From JALENY01 sp036310185 (GTDB lineage: Bacteria; Bacillota; Clostridia; Lachnospirales; Lachnospiraceae), in contig JAXJSH010000029.1 in NCBI GenBank assembly GCA_036310185.1, positions 1-17,737 of the forward strand: 17,737 nt of DNA. Reading direction: 5' to 3'. Below, in pieces: positions 7,144 through 14,468 of the stretch. Made by a program: the position numbers and the translations under genes. The notes beneath the pieces are model-generated. The model was not told the DNA's origin. It saw nothing but the letters and a program-made list of their open reading frames with translations, and made no database searches. Within the stretch, counting starts at the first letter, position 1. The number at the start of each line of letters is the position of its first letter.

Positions 7144-8064
7144 ATGAAAAAAACAGCATTGGTTATTCTGGCTGCAGGAATTGGAAGCCGTTTTGGCGGC
7201 GGCATTAAGCAGTTGGAGCCGGTAGGACCAAATGGAGAGATCATCATGGATTATTCCATCCATGATGCACTGGAAGCAGGCTTCAATAAAGTCGTTTTTA
7301 TTATCAGAAAGGATTTGGAAAAAGATTTCAAAGAAGTGATTGGAAATCGCATTGAGAAAATCACGGAAGTGGAATATGCATACCAGGAATTGAATGATCT
7401 GCCGGAAGGATTTTCTGTGCCGGACGGAAGAACAAAACCGTGGGGGACCGGTCAGGCGCTGCTGAGCTGCAGAGGTATTGTAAAAGAACCTTTTGTAGTT
7501 ATCAATGCGGATGATTATTATGGAAAAGAAGGCTTTGTCAAGATTCACGATTATCTGGTGGCAGAACACGAAAATACAGATGACAAGATGGATATCTGTA
7601 TGGCCGGTTTTGTTCTTGGAAATACCTTAAGTGACAACGGCGGTGTAACAAGAGGTGTCTGTGTTACCGACGAGAATGGACATCTGATTGGAATTGATGA
7701 AACCAAAAATATTGTAAAAACAGCGAATGGACCGGCTGCTGACAACGATGGTGTTTTAAAAGCTCTGGATATCAATTCTCTGGTATCTATGAATATGTGG
7801 GGGCTGACACCGGAGTTTATCGAAGTGCTGCACGAAGGTTTCCCGGTATTTTTGGAGAATGTAGAGCCGGGTGATCTGAAAGCAGAATATCTGCTTCCGA
7901 CGATCGTGGATGATCTGATTCAGAACAAACAGGCAAAAGTAACGGTTCTTCGCAGCGAAGACAACTGGTTTGGCGTAACTTACAAAGAAGATAAGGCAAC
8001 AGTTATGGAAGCATTCCGGAAACTGATTGCAGACGGCGTATATAATGAAAAATTATTTTCATAA
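7144..8064 (+). CDS. Nucleotidyltransferase (sugar-phosphate NTP transferase family)
   Basis: A 306-aa protein with the nucleotidyltransferase signature LAAGIGSRFGGGIKQ at residues 7-21 (NTP-binding loop with Arg and Lys), KPWGTGQALL for base and sugar contacts, and the metal-binding stretch INADDYYG. It belongs to the GT-A-like family that joins NTPs to sugar-1-phosphates or related alcohols; I cannot name its substrate. There is no left-handed beta-helix, so it is not a GlmU. It lies 21 bp upstream of glmM, suggesting cotranscription and a link to sugar activation for wall or surface polymers. Start is ATG 7144 behind AGGGAGG (7131-7137); an upstream ATG at 7123 would put that site inside the gene. 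Confidence 0.85.
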   Translation: MKKTALVILAAGIGSRFGGGIKQLEPVGPNGEIIMDYSIHDALEAGFNKVVFIIRKDLEKDFKEVIGNRIEKITEVEYAYQELNDLPEGFSVPDGRTKPWGTGQALLSCRGIVKEPFVVINADDYYGKEGFVKIHDYLVAEHENTDDKMDICMAGFVLGNTLSDNGGVTRGVCVTDENGHLIGIDETKNIVKTANGPAADNDGVLKALDINSLVSMNMWGLTPEFIEVLHEGFPVFLENVEPGDLKAEYLLPTIVDDLIQNKQAKVTVLRSEDNWFGVTYKEDKATVMEAFRKLIADGVYNEKLFS

Positions 8065-8085
8065 ATAAAAAAGGGGACTGGAATA

Positions 8086-9432
8086 ATGGGAAAATATTTT
8101 GGAACAGATGGTTTTCGAGGCGAAGCAAATGTAAATCTTACTGTGGAACATGCGTTTAAGGTTGGCCGCTTTCTGGGATGGTATTTCGGAAGGGAACACA
8201 AAGCGCGTATCGTAATCGGAAAAGATACCAGAAGAAGCAGCTACATGTTTGAGGATGCGCTTTCCGCAGGTCTGACTGCGTCAGGGGCAGATGCATATCT
8301 TCTTCATGTTACGACAACACCGAGTGTATCCTATGTGGTTCGTACTGAGAATTTTGACTGCGGTATTATGATTTCTGCAAGTCATAACCCGTTCTATGAC
8401 AATGGAATTAAGATCATCAATGGCTGTGGTCACAAGATGGAAGCGGATGTGGAAGCTCAGATTGAAGAATATATTGACAATGAAAATCCGAAGATTCCAT
8501 ATGCAACAGGAGCTGAAATCGGACGAACCGTGGATTTTGCAGCAGGCCGTAACCGTTACATAGGACATCTGATCTCCATCCCGACCCGTTCTTTCAAAAA
8601 TATGAGAGTCGGACTGGACTGCTCAAACGGAAGTGCTTCTTCCGTTGCAAAAAGTGTATTTGACGCACTTGGTGCAAAAACTTATGTGATCAACAATGAA
8701 CCGGATGGAACCAATATCAATACAAACTGCGGTTCTACCCACATTGAAGTGCTTCAGGCATTTGTAAAAGAAAAGGGACTGGATGTTGGTTTTGCATACG
8801 ACGGAGATGCTGACCGCTGTATCGCAGTTGACGAGAAGGGAAATGTGGTTGACGGTGACCTGATTCTCTATGTATGCGGAAAATATCTGAAAGAGCAGGG
8901 AAAACTGGACAACAATACGATCGTTACCACCATCATGTCCAACCTGGGCCTGTACAAAGCCTGCGACAAAGCCGGCATTTCTTACGAAAAAACAGCTGTA
9001 GGTGATAAATATGTTTATGAAAACATGATGGCAAACGGTCACTGTATCGGCGGTGAACAGTCCGGTCACATTATTTTCAGCAAATATGCAACAACCGGAG
9101 ATGGTATCCTGACCTCCCTGATGATTATGGGTGTGATTCTGGATAAAAAGCAGACCCTGAGTGCACTTTGCGCCCCGGTTACCATTTATCCGCAGCTGCT
9201 GAAAAATGTTCGTGTAGCGGACAAAAAAACGGCAAGAGAGAATCCGAAGGTGATCGAAGCGGTTCAGAAAGTTGCCGATGCCCTTGGCGATGACGGTAGA
9301 ATTCTGGTGCGTGAGAGCGGTACAGAACCGGTAATCCGTGTTATGGTAGAAGCTGCCACCGATGAGCTGTGTGCGGAACATGTGGATGCTGTCATTGCAG
9401 TGATGGAGTCTGAGGGCCTGATCGTAAAATAA
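8086..9432 (+). CDS. glmM: Phosphoglucosamine mutase
   Basis: Interconverts glucosamine-6-phosphate and glucosamine-1-phosphate, a step toward UDP-GlcNAc and peptidoglycan. The 448-aa protein (family norm about 445) has all four alpha-D-phosphohexomutase landmarks: phosphoserine loop ISASHNP with Ser99, metal loop DGDADR (Asp239, 241, 243), sugar loop GEQSGH and phosphate loop RESGTEP. The N-terminal YFGTDGFRG is typical of GlmM. The ribosome site is AAAGGGG before ATG 8086. The TPR lipoprotein gene starts 12 bp after its stop. Other hexomutase specificity is possible but less likely, since KYFGTDG and length point to GlmM. Confidence 0.93.
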   Translation: MGKYFGTDGFRGEANVNLTVEHAFKVGRFLGWYFGREHKARIVIGKDTRRSSYMFEDALSAGLTASGADAYLLHVTTTPSVSYVVRTENFDCGIMISASHNPFYDNGIKIINGCGHKMEADVEAQIEEYIDNENPKIPYATGAEIGRTVDFAAGRNRYIGHLISIPTRSFKNMRVGLDCSNGSASSVAKSVFDALGAKTYVINNEPDGTNINTNCGSTHIEVLQAFVKEKGLDVGFAYDGDADRCIAVDEKGNVVDGDLILYVCGKYLKEQGKLDNNTIVTTIMSNLGLYKACDKAGISYEKTAVGDKYVYENMMANGHCIGGEQSGHIIFSKYATTGDGILTSLMIMGVILDKKQTLSALCAPVTIYPQLLKNVRVADKKTARENPKVIEAVQKVADALGDDGRILVRESGTEPVIRVMVEAATDELCAEHVDAVIAVMESEGLIVK

Positions 9433-9444
9433 GAGGAAAATGTT

Positions 9445-10476
9445 GTGAAAAAATCTGGCATTGGCCTGATCCTGTTGTGTATGTTTCTTTTGACCGGCTG
9501 TGTAAGTAAGGAGGCAAAAGAAACATATGCCAACGGCGTGCAGGCTTTGGAAGAAAAAAACTATGAGACGGCAGCGGATGAATTTCAGAAGCTGGTGGAC
9601 ATGGGAGAAAAACTCCCGGAGGCTTATCGCGGTCTTGGAATAGCGGAATTAAATATGGCCAGATATGCAGAAGCGTCAATTGCTTTTTCCAAGGCACTGC
9701 TCAATATGGAGACAGACAATACGAAGTTTGAAAAGGACGTAAAAAGTTATCTGGCTCTGGCCAGAGCGCGCCGGGGTGAGTACACCGAGGCTGCTGAGGT
9801 TTATACGGAACTGCTCCGTCTAGAAGAAAGTCCGGAATACTATTATCTGCGGGGCAAATGCTATCTTGCCATGGAAGATATGGAGAAAGCAAAATGTGAT
9901 TTTGATATGGCTGCGGCAAACAGTACGGACTGTAAACTTTTTATCGGTATTTATCAGGCATATAATAATCTTCAGATGAATGCAGATGGGTCTGCTTATC
10001 TGGAACAGGCTCTGGAGCTGGTGGCGGAAGACGAATATTACAACCGGGGACTGATCCACTATTACCTTCAGGATTATACGAAGGCAAAAGAGTCTCTGAT
10101 TCAGGCTATAAAAACCACCAATGAGACAGACGCCATGCTGCTGCTTGGAAAAGTATATTTGTCCATGGGAGATGTGGCAAATGCCCGTGCCATGTATCAG
10201 GAACATGTGGGCGAGGAAGATTTTGCCGCAGAGGCGTACAATGGTCTGGCTCTCTGTGATATGGCGGAAGGTAATTATGACACTGCACTGATCCATATTC
10301 AGGAAGGTCTGAACTATGAGGATCAGGATGTGCAGCAGAGTCTTCTGTTTAATGAAATCTGCGCTTACGAATATTTGAATGACTGGGATAATGCAAGAGC
10401 AAAAGCGGCAGAATATATAACGAAATATCCTACGGATGAAGTCGGAGCAAAGGAAAACGAATTTCTTACTCATTAG
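9445..10476 (+). CDS. TPR-repeat lipoprotein
   Basis: A 343-aa exported lipoprotein. The N-terminus MKKSGIGLILLCMFLLTGC is a lipoprotein signal with lipobox LTGC, so Cys19 becomes the lipidated first residue and the protein hangs on the outer face of the membrane. The rest is helical with about seven to eight degenerate tetratricopeptide repeats (YETAADEFQKLVDMG, YTEAAEVYTELLRLE, YTKAKESLIQAI, YDTALIHIQEGLNYE), a scaffold for protein contacts. No enzyme motif is seen. It starts with GTG at 9445, 8 nt after GAGG. It ends 8 bp before hflX. Its partner is unknown; position beside glmM hints at envelope work, which is inference. Confidence 0.88.
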   Translation: MKKSGIGLILLCMFLLTGCVSKEAKETYANGVQALEEKNYETAADEFQKLVDMGEKLPEAYRGLGIAELNMARYAEASIAFSKALLNMETDNTKFEKDVKSYLALARARRGEYTEAAEVYTELLRLEESPEYYYLRGKCYLAMEDMEKAKCDFDMAAANSTDCKLFIGIYQAYNNLQMNADGSAYLEQALELVAEDEYYNRGLIHYYLQDYTKAKESLIQAIKTTNETDAMLLLGKVYLSMGDVANARAMYQEHVGEEDFAAEAYNGLALCDMAEGNYDTALIHIQEGLNYEDQDVQQSLLFNEICAYEYLNDWDNARAKAAEYITKYPTDEVGAKENEFLTH

Positions 10477-10484
10477 GAGATAAT

Positions 10485-11729
10485 ATGCAGTTATATGAGT
10501 TTAACGAAATAAAGGAGCGGGTCATTCTGGTCGGAGTCCAGACTCAGGAAGGGGATGACACCGCTTCTTCTTTGGACGAACTGGAAGAACTGGCCGGCAC
10601 CGCAGGCGCGGAGACCGTGGCAAAAGTGATCCAGAACCGGGAAGCGATACATCCCGGCACTTACATTGGAAAAGGAAAAATAGATGAGATCCGCCAGCTG
10701 ATCCTCTCGCTTGATGCGACCGGTGTGATCTGTGATGATGAATTGTCGCCGGCACAGTATAACAATCTGGAACAGGCGCTGGACTGCAAAATCATGGACA
10801 GAACCCTTCTGATCCTTGATATTTTTGCGGCCAGAGCAACCAGCAGTGAAGGTAAGATTCAGGTGGAACTGGCTCAGCTGCGCTACCGGGCAGCCCGTCT
10901 GGTGGGACTTCGCAATTCCCTGTCCAGACTGGGCGGCGGCATTGGTACCCGCGGTCCCGGGGAGAAAAAGCTGGAAATGGACCGCCGTCTGATCAAGACC
11001 AGGATTTCTCAGCTGAAAGCGGAACTGGCAGATGTGAAGAAACACAGGGAACTGATTCGCGGACAGCGCAAAAACGGCAGATTAAAAGTGGCTGCGATTG
11101 TGGGCTATACAAATGCCGGAAAGTCCACCCTGCTCAATCAGTTGACTGGAGCAGGTGTGCTGGAGGAAGATAAGCTGTTTGCCACCCTGGATCCCACAAC
11201 CAGAGTTCTGGATCTGCCCGGGCAGCAGCAGGTGCTCCTGACAGATACGGTTGGTTTTATTCGAAAGCTGCCCCATCATCTGATCGAAGCATTTCGCAGT
11301 ACCCTGGAGGAGGCAAAATATGCCGATATCCTGATTCATGTGGTAGATGCGTCCAATCCGCATATGGATGAGCAGATGTATGTGGTTTACGAGACACTGC
11401 GTGAACTGGGTGTGGAGCAAAAGAAAGTGATCACACTTTTTAATAAACAGGACAAAGTGCCTGAGACGGAGACTTTTCGGGATTTCAAGGCGGATTATGT
11501 TTTAAAAATATCAGCCCGTACCGGTCTGGGGCTGGAAGAATTGAAACAGACGCTGGAAGAGATCATTCTGGATAACCAGGTCTATATCGAAAGGCTGTAT
11601 CCTTATGACCAGGCAGGACGTATTGCGGTAATCCGTCAGTACGGCCAGGTAATAAAAGAAGAATATACGGATCAGGGAATTGCTGTTTCAGCATATATCC
11701 CAATGGAATATTATCCTAAGGTGACATAA
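10485..11729 (+). CDS. hflX: Ribosome-associated GTPase HflX
   Basis: A 414-aa GTPase which, in studied bacteria, binds the 50S subunit, splits stalled ribosomes and helps stress survival. The N-terminal HflX domain (1-180) contains HPGTYIGKGK, FAARATSSEGKIQVELAQL and the conserved GGGIGTRGPGEKKLE. The G domain has G1 GYTNAGKST (207-215, Lys213), G3 DTVGF, G4 NKQD (320-323) and G5 ISA. Start ATG 10485 follows TAGGAGATAAT, and the site overlaps the upstream stop, so translation is coupled to the lipoprotein gene. No typical GC-rich terminator follows; the next element is the nrdD control region. Confidence 0.96.
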   Translation: MQLYEFNEIKERVILVGVQTQEGDDTASSLDELEELAGTAGAETVAKVIQNREAIHPGTYIGKGKIDEIRQLILSLDATGVICDDELSPAQYNNLEQALDCKIMDRTLLILDIFAARATSSEGKIQVELAQLRYRAARLVGLRNSLSRLGGGIGTRGPGEKKLEMDRRLIKTRISQLKAELADVKKHRELIRGQRKNGRLKVAAIVGYTNAGKSTLLNQLTGAGVLEEDKLFATLDPTTRVLDLPGQQQVLLTDTVGFIRKLPHHLIEAFRSTLEEAKYADILIHVVDASNPHMDEQMYVVYETLRELGVEQKKVITLFNKQDKVPETETFRDFKADYVLKISARTGLGLEELKQTLEEIILDNQVYIERLYPYDQAGRIAVIRQYGQVIKEEYTDQGIAVSAYIPMEYYPKVT

Positions 11730-11731
11730 AA

Positions 11732-11747
11732 GCACTATATATTGTTG
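11732..11747 (+). promoter_or_regulatory. NrdR box 1 upstream of nrdD
   Basis: GCACTATATATTGTTG fits the palindromic NrdR consensus acaCwAtATaTwGtgt at about 13 of 16 positions, including the central core. It is paired with a second box whose centre is 30 bp away, about three helical turns, the tandem layout NrdR needs. It begins 3 bp after the hflX stop. Confidence 0.75.
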
Positions 11748-11761
11748 ATTTTTCACAAAAG

Positions 11762-11777
11762 ACACAATATATGGTGT
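11762..11777 (+). promoter_or_regulatory. NrdR box 2 upstream of nrdD
   Basis: ACACAATATATGGTGT matches the NrdR consensus at 15 of 16 positions. It ends 7 bp before the -35 element. NrdR, with ATP/dATP, represses ribonucleotide reductase genes, so nrdD should be turned down when deoxynucleotides are plentiful. The box also sits in a possible hairpin (11754-11784) with an 11-bp stem and one bulge. Confidence 0.85.
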
Positions 11778-11784
11778 TTTTGTG

Positions 11785-11813
11785 TTGACTGGCTCTGGGC
11801 ATGATGTTAAAAT
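11785..11813 (+). promoter_or_regulatory. nrdD promoter
   Basis: TTGACT (11785-11790), a 17-bp spacer and TAAAAT (11808-11813): near consensus for sigma-A. The start would be near 11820, a leader of about 30 nt to ATG 11851, with AAGGAG as ribosome site. Confidence 0.85.
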
Positions 11814-11850
11814 GGGTGATGCACCTAGGAAAAAGAAAAGGAGATAAGAT

Positions 11851-14214
11851 ATGTTTCAGGTATTAAAAAGAGATGGAGCCGTAGTCGACTTCCAGATGAG
11901 CAAAATTACAGATGCGATCGGCAAAGCGTTCAAAGCGACTCAGAAACAGTTCAGTCCGGATATGCTGGATGTGCTTGCCCTTCGTGTGACATCTGATTTC
12001 CAGAATAAAATAAAAGATAATGAAATCGCAGTGGAGGACATTCAGGACAGTGTGGAAAACGTTCTGATCCAGACCGGATACGGTGATGTGGCAAAGGCAT
12101 ACATTCTGTATCGCAAGCAGCGTGAAAAAATCCGCAATATGAACGCTACCATGATCGATTACAAAGATACGGTCAATAAATATGTGAAAGTAGAAGACTG
12201 GCGTGTAAAAGAAAACTCTACGGTTACTTATTCTGTGGGCGGTCTGATTTTGAGCAATTCCGGTGCGGTGACTGCAAATTACTGGCTGTCCGAGATTTAC
12301 GATGGAGAGATTGCAGACGCACATAGAAATGCAGACATTCACATTCATGATCTGTCCATGCTGACCGGATATTGTGCAGGCTGGTCCCTGAAACAGCTGA
12401 TTGTGGAAGGATTAGGGGGAATTTCAGGAAAAATCACTTCTGCTCCGGCAAAACATTTAAGTGTTCTCTGTAACCAGATGGTGAACTTCCTCGGTATCAT
12501 GCAGAATGAATGGGCCGGCGCACAGGCATTTTCCTCTTTTGACACATACCTTGCTCCGTTTGTAAAGGCAGACAATCTGTCCTATAAAGATGTAAAAAAA
12601 TGTATTGAATCTTTTGTATACGGCGTAAATACACCAAGCCGCTGGGGAACGCAGGCTCCCTTTTCCAATATTACGCTTGACTGGACCGTTCCCAATGACC
12701 TGGCAGAGCTGCCGGCCATCGTAGGCGGAAAAGAGATGGACTTTAAATACAAGGACTGTAAGAAAGAGATGGATATGGTAAATCGTGCTTTCATCGAAAC
12801 CATGATCGAAGGAGATGCAAACGGCCGCGGATTCCAGTATCCGATTCCGACATATTCCATTACTTCCGATTTTGACTGGTCTGACACACTGAACAACCGA
12901 CTGCTGTTTGAGATGACTGCAAAATATGGAACACCCTACTTTTCAAACTACATTAACAGCGATATGGAACCAAGTGATGTCCGCAGCATGTGCTGCCGTC
13001 TGCGTCTGGATCTGCGTGAACTGAGAAAGAAATCCGGCGGTTACTTTGGTTCCGGCGAGAGCACCGGTTCCATCGGTGTTGTTACCATTAATATGCCGCG
13101 TATTGCATATCAGGCGGAAGATGAAGCAGATTTTTACAGAAGACTGGATCATATGATGGATATTTCAGCACGTTCGCTCCATGTAAAACGTACTGTCATC
13201 ACAAAACTGCTGGATACTGGTCTGTATCCGTATACAAAACGCTATCTTGGCAGCTTTACCAACCATTTTTCAACCATTGGTCTGGTTGGTATGAACGAAG
13301 CCGGTCTGAATGCAAAATGGCTGGGCGGTGATATGACCGATCCGAAAACACAGAAGTTTACAAAAGATGTATTAAATCATATGCGGAACCGTATGGTGGA
13401 ATATCAGGAGCAGTACGGTGATCTGTACAACCTGGAGGCAACTCCGGCAGAGTCCACTGCATACCGTCTTGCAAAACACGACCGTGATCAGTGGCCGGAT
13501 ATCAAGACCGCAGGAAATCACGGAGATACCCCATATTATACCAACAGTTCTCATTTGCCGGTTGATTATACCGCGGATATTTTTGAAGCGCTGGATATTC
13601 AGGATGAACTTCAGACACTGTATACTTCCGGTACCGTATTCCATGCGTTCCTTGGGGAAAAACTGCCTGACTGGAAGGCAGCGGCATCTCTGGTGCGCAA
13701 GATCGCGGAGAACTACAAACTGCCGTATTATACGCTGTCACCGACCTATTCCGTCTGCAAAGACCACGGATATATCGCAGGTGAACATTTTACCTGTCCG
13801 ACCTGCCACAAACCGGCTGAAGTGTACAGCCGTATCACCGGTTACTACCGTCCGGTTCAGAACTGGAACGATGGAAAGACCCAGGAATATAAGAACCGTA
13901 CCGTATATGATATGGAACATTCCAAATTTAAAGGTTCCAAAGCGGTTGTGACGATCACGGAAGATGAGGTAAAGGTGGAGCCGGTTCATGGCGTGAAATA
14001 TCTGTTCACCACAAGTACCTGTCCAAACTGCAAAATTGCAAAAGAAATGCTGAAAGATCAGGAATATGAAGTGATTGATGCGGAACAGAATCCGGAACTG
14101 GTAAAAAAATATGGAATTCGCCAGGCTCCGACTCTGATCATTGATGATGGTGAGCATATGGAGAAATATGTAAACGCGTCCAATATTCAGAAATATGTGG
14201 ATCAGCAGAAATAA
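11851..14214 (+). CDS. nrdD: Anaerobic (class III) ribonucleotide reductase with C-terminal redoxin domain
   Basis: Reduces ribonucleoside triphosphates to deoxynucleotides without oxygen, using a glycyl radical. Residues 1-90 are an ATP-cone (MFQVLKRDGAVVDF). The ten-stranded barrel follows, with Cys175 in TGYCAGW and Cys381-Cys382 in SMCCRLR as the likely active-site and thiyl-radical cysteines. A probable zinc site uses Cys636, Cys649 and Cys652, with Cys/His neighbours (His639 possible). The radical glycine is Gly664 in SRITGYYRPVQNW. Residues about 713-787 add a glutaredoxin/NrdH-like domain with CPNC (724-727) and the cis-proline stretch RQAPTLII. At 787 aa it is longer than plain NrdD by this domain. 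The activase gene nrdG does not follow. It is monocistronic between its promoter and the terminator at 14230. Confidence 0.96.
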   Translation: MFQVLKRDGAVVDFQMSKITDAIGKAFKATQKQFSPDMLDVLALRVTSDFQNKIKDNEIAVEDIQDSVENVLIQTGYGDVAKAYILYRKQREKIRNMNATMIDYKDTVNKYVKVEDWRVKENSTVTYSVGGLILSNSGAVTANYWLSEIYDGEIADAHRNADIHIHDLSMLTGYCAGWSLKQLIVEGLGGISGKITSAPAKHLSVLCNQMVNFLGIMQNEWAGAQAFSSFDTYLAPFVKADNLSYKDVKKCIESFVYGVNTPSRWGTQAPFSNITLDWTVPNDLAELPAIVGGKEMDFKYKDCKKEMDMVNRAFIETMIEGDANGRGFQYPIPTYSITSDFDWSDTLNNRLLFEMTAKYGTPYFSNYINSDMEPSDVRSMCCRLRLDLRELRKKSGGYFGSGESTGSIGVVTINMPRIAYQAEDEADFYRRLDHMMDISARSLHVKRTVITKLLDTGLYPYTKRYLGSFTNHFSTIGLVGMNEAGLNAKWLGGDMTDPKTQKFTKDVLNHMRNRMVEYQEQYGDLYNLEATPAESTAYRLAKHDRDQWPDIKTAGNHGDTPYYTNSSHLPVDYTADIFEALDIQDELQTLYTSGTVFHAFLGEKLPDWKAAASLVRKIAENYKLPYYTLSPTYSVCKDHGYIAGEHFTCPTCHKPAEVYSRITGYYRPVQNWNDGKTQEYKNRTVYDMEHSKFKGSKAVVTITEDEVKVEPVHGVKYLFTTSTCPNCKIAKEMLKDQEYEVIDAEQNPELVKKYGIRQAPTLIIDDGEHMEKYVNASNIQKYVDQQK

Positions 14215-14229
14215 AAACTGTAAATTATC

Positions 14230-14262
14230 AAATGGCGGGCCTTCGAGTCCGCCATTTCTTTC
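14230..14262 (+). terminator. nrdD terminator
   Basis: AAATGGCGG (14230-14238) pairs with CCGCCATTT (14249-14257) as a perfect 9-bp stem with a 10-nt loop, followed by TTTCTTTC. It lies 15 bp after the nrdD stop. Confidence 0.85.
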
Positions 14263-14319
14263 GTGCAAAAGAGCGAAAGCGGAAAGTTTTCCGACAAATT
14301 CCGGGACTTCCATTTGCTC

Positions 14320-14348
14320 TTGTAATTTATAAACTCATAATATATAAT
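14320..14348 (+). promoter_or_regulatory. xpaC-telA promoter
   Basis: TTGTAA (14320-14325), a 17-bp spacer and a perfect TATAAT (14343-14348). The start near 14355 gives a leader of about 114 nt. I see no stress-sigma consensus. Confidence 0.7.
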
Positions 14349-14365
14349 TTGAATGTAACTGTTCC

Positions 14366-14422
14366 GAAGGTACAAATACATAGGTGTAAAGTATATTCTG
14401 GCATTTTGTGGATGGTACCTTC
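14366..14422 (+). repeat. Inverted repeat in the xpaC leader
   Basis: GAAGGTAC (14366-14373) and GTACCTTC (14415-14422) are perfect 8-bp inverted arms 41 bp apart, within the transcribed leader. They could form a long-loop RNA stem or be two half-sites for a DNA-binding protein. Confidence 0.6.
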
Positions 14423-14468
14423 TGAATAATTGCATTTGAATATACTATGTTTTGGGAAAGGTATAAGT

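Noticed and set aside
10491..11045. 184-codon antisense frame under hflX, and similar long antisense frames under prmC, glmM and the lipoprotein gene
   Set aside because: All lie opposite well-supported genes, lack promoters and family features, and arise from codon bias of the sense strand.
13418..13951. 177-codon + strand frame inside nrdD
   Set aside because: It is in another frame of a firmly identified gene, has no ribosome site, and its product is an Arg/Pro-rich shadow.
14430..14468. Earlier ATG for the XpaC-family gene
   Set aside because: It adds 13 residues unlike the polar N-terminus and has no ribosome site; ATG 14469 has one.
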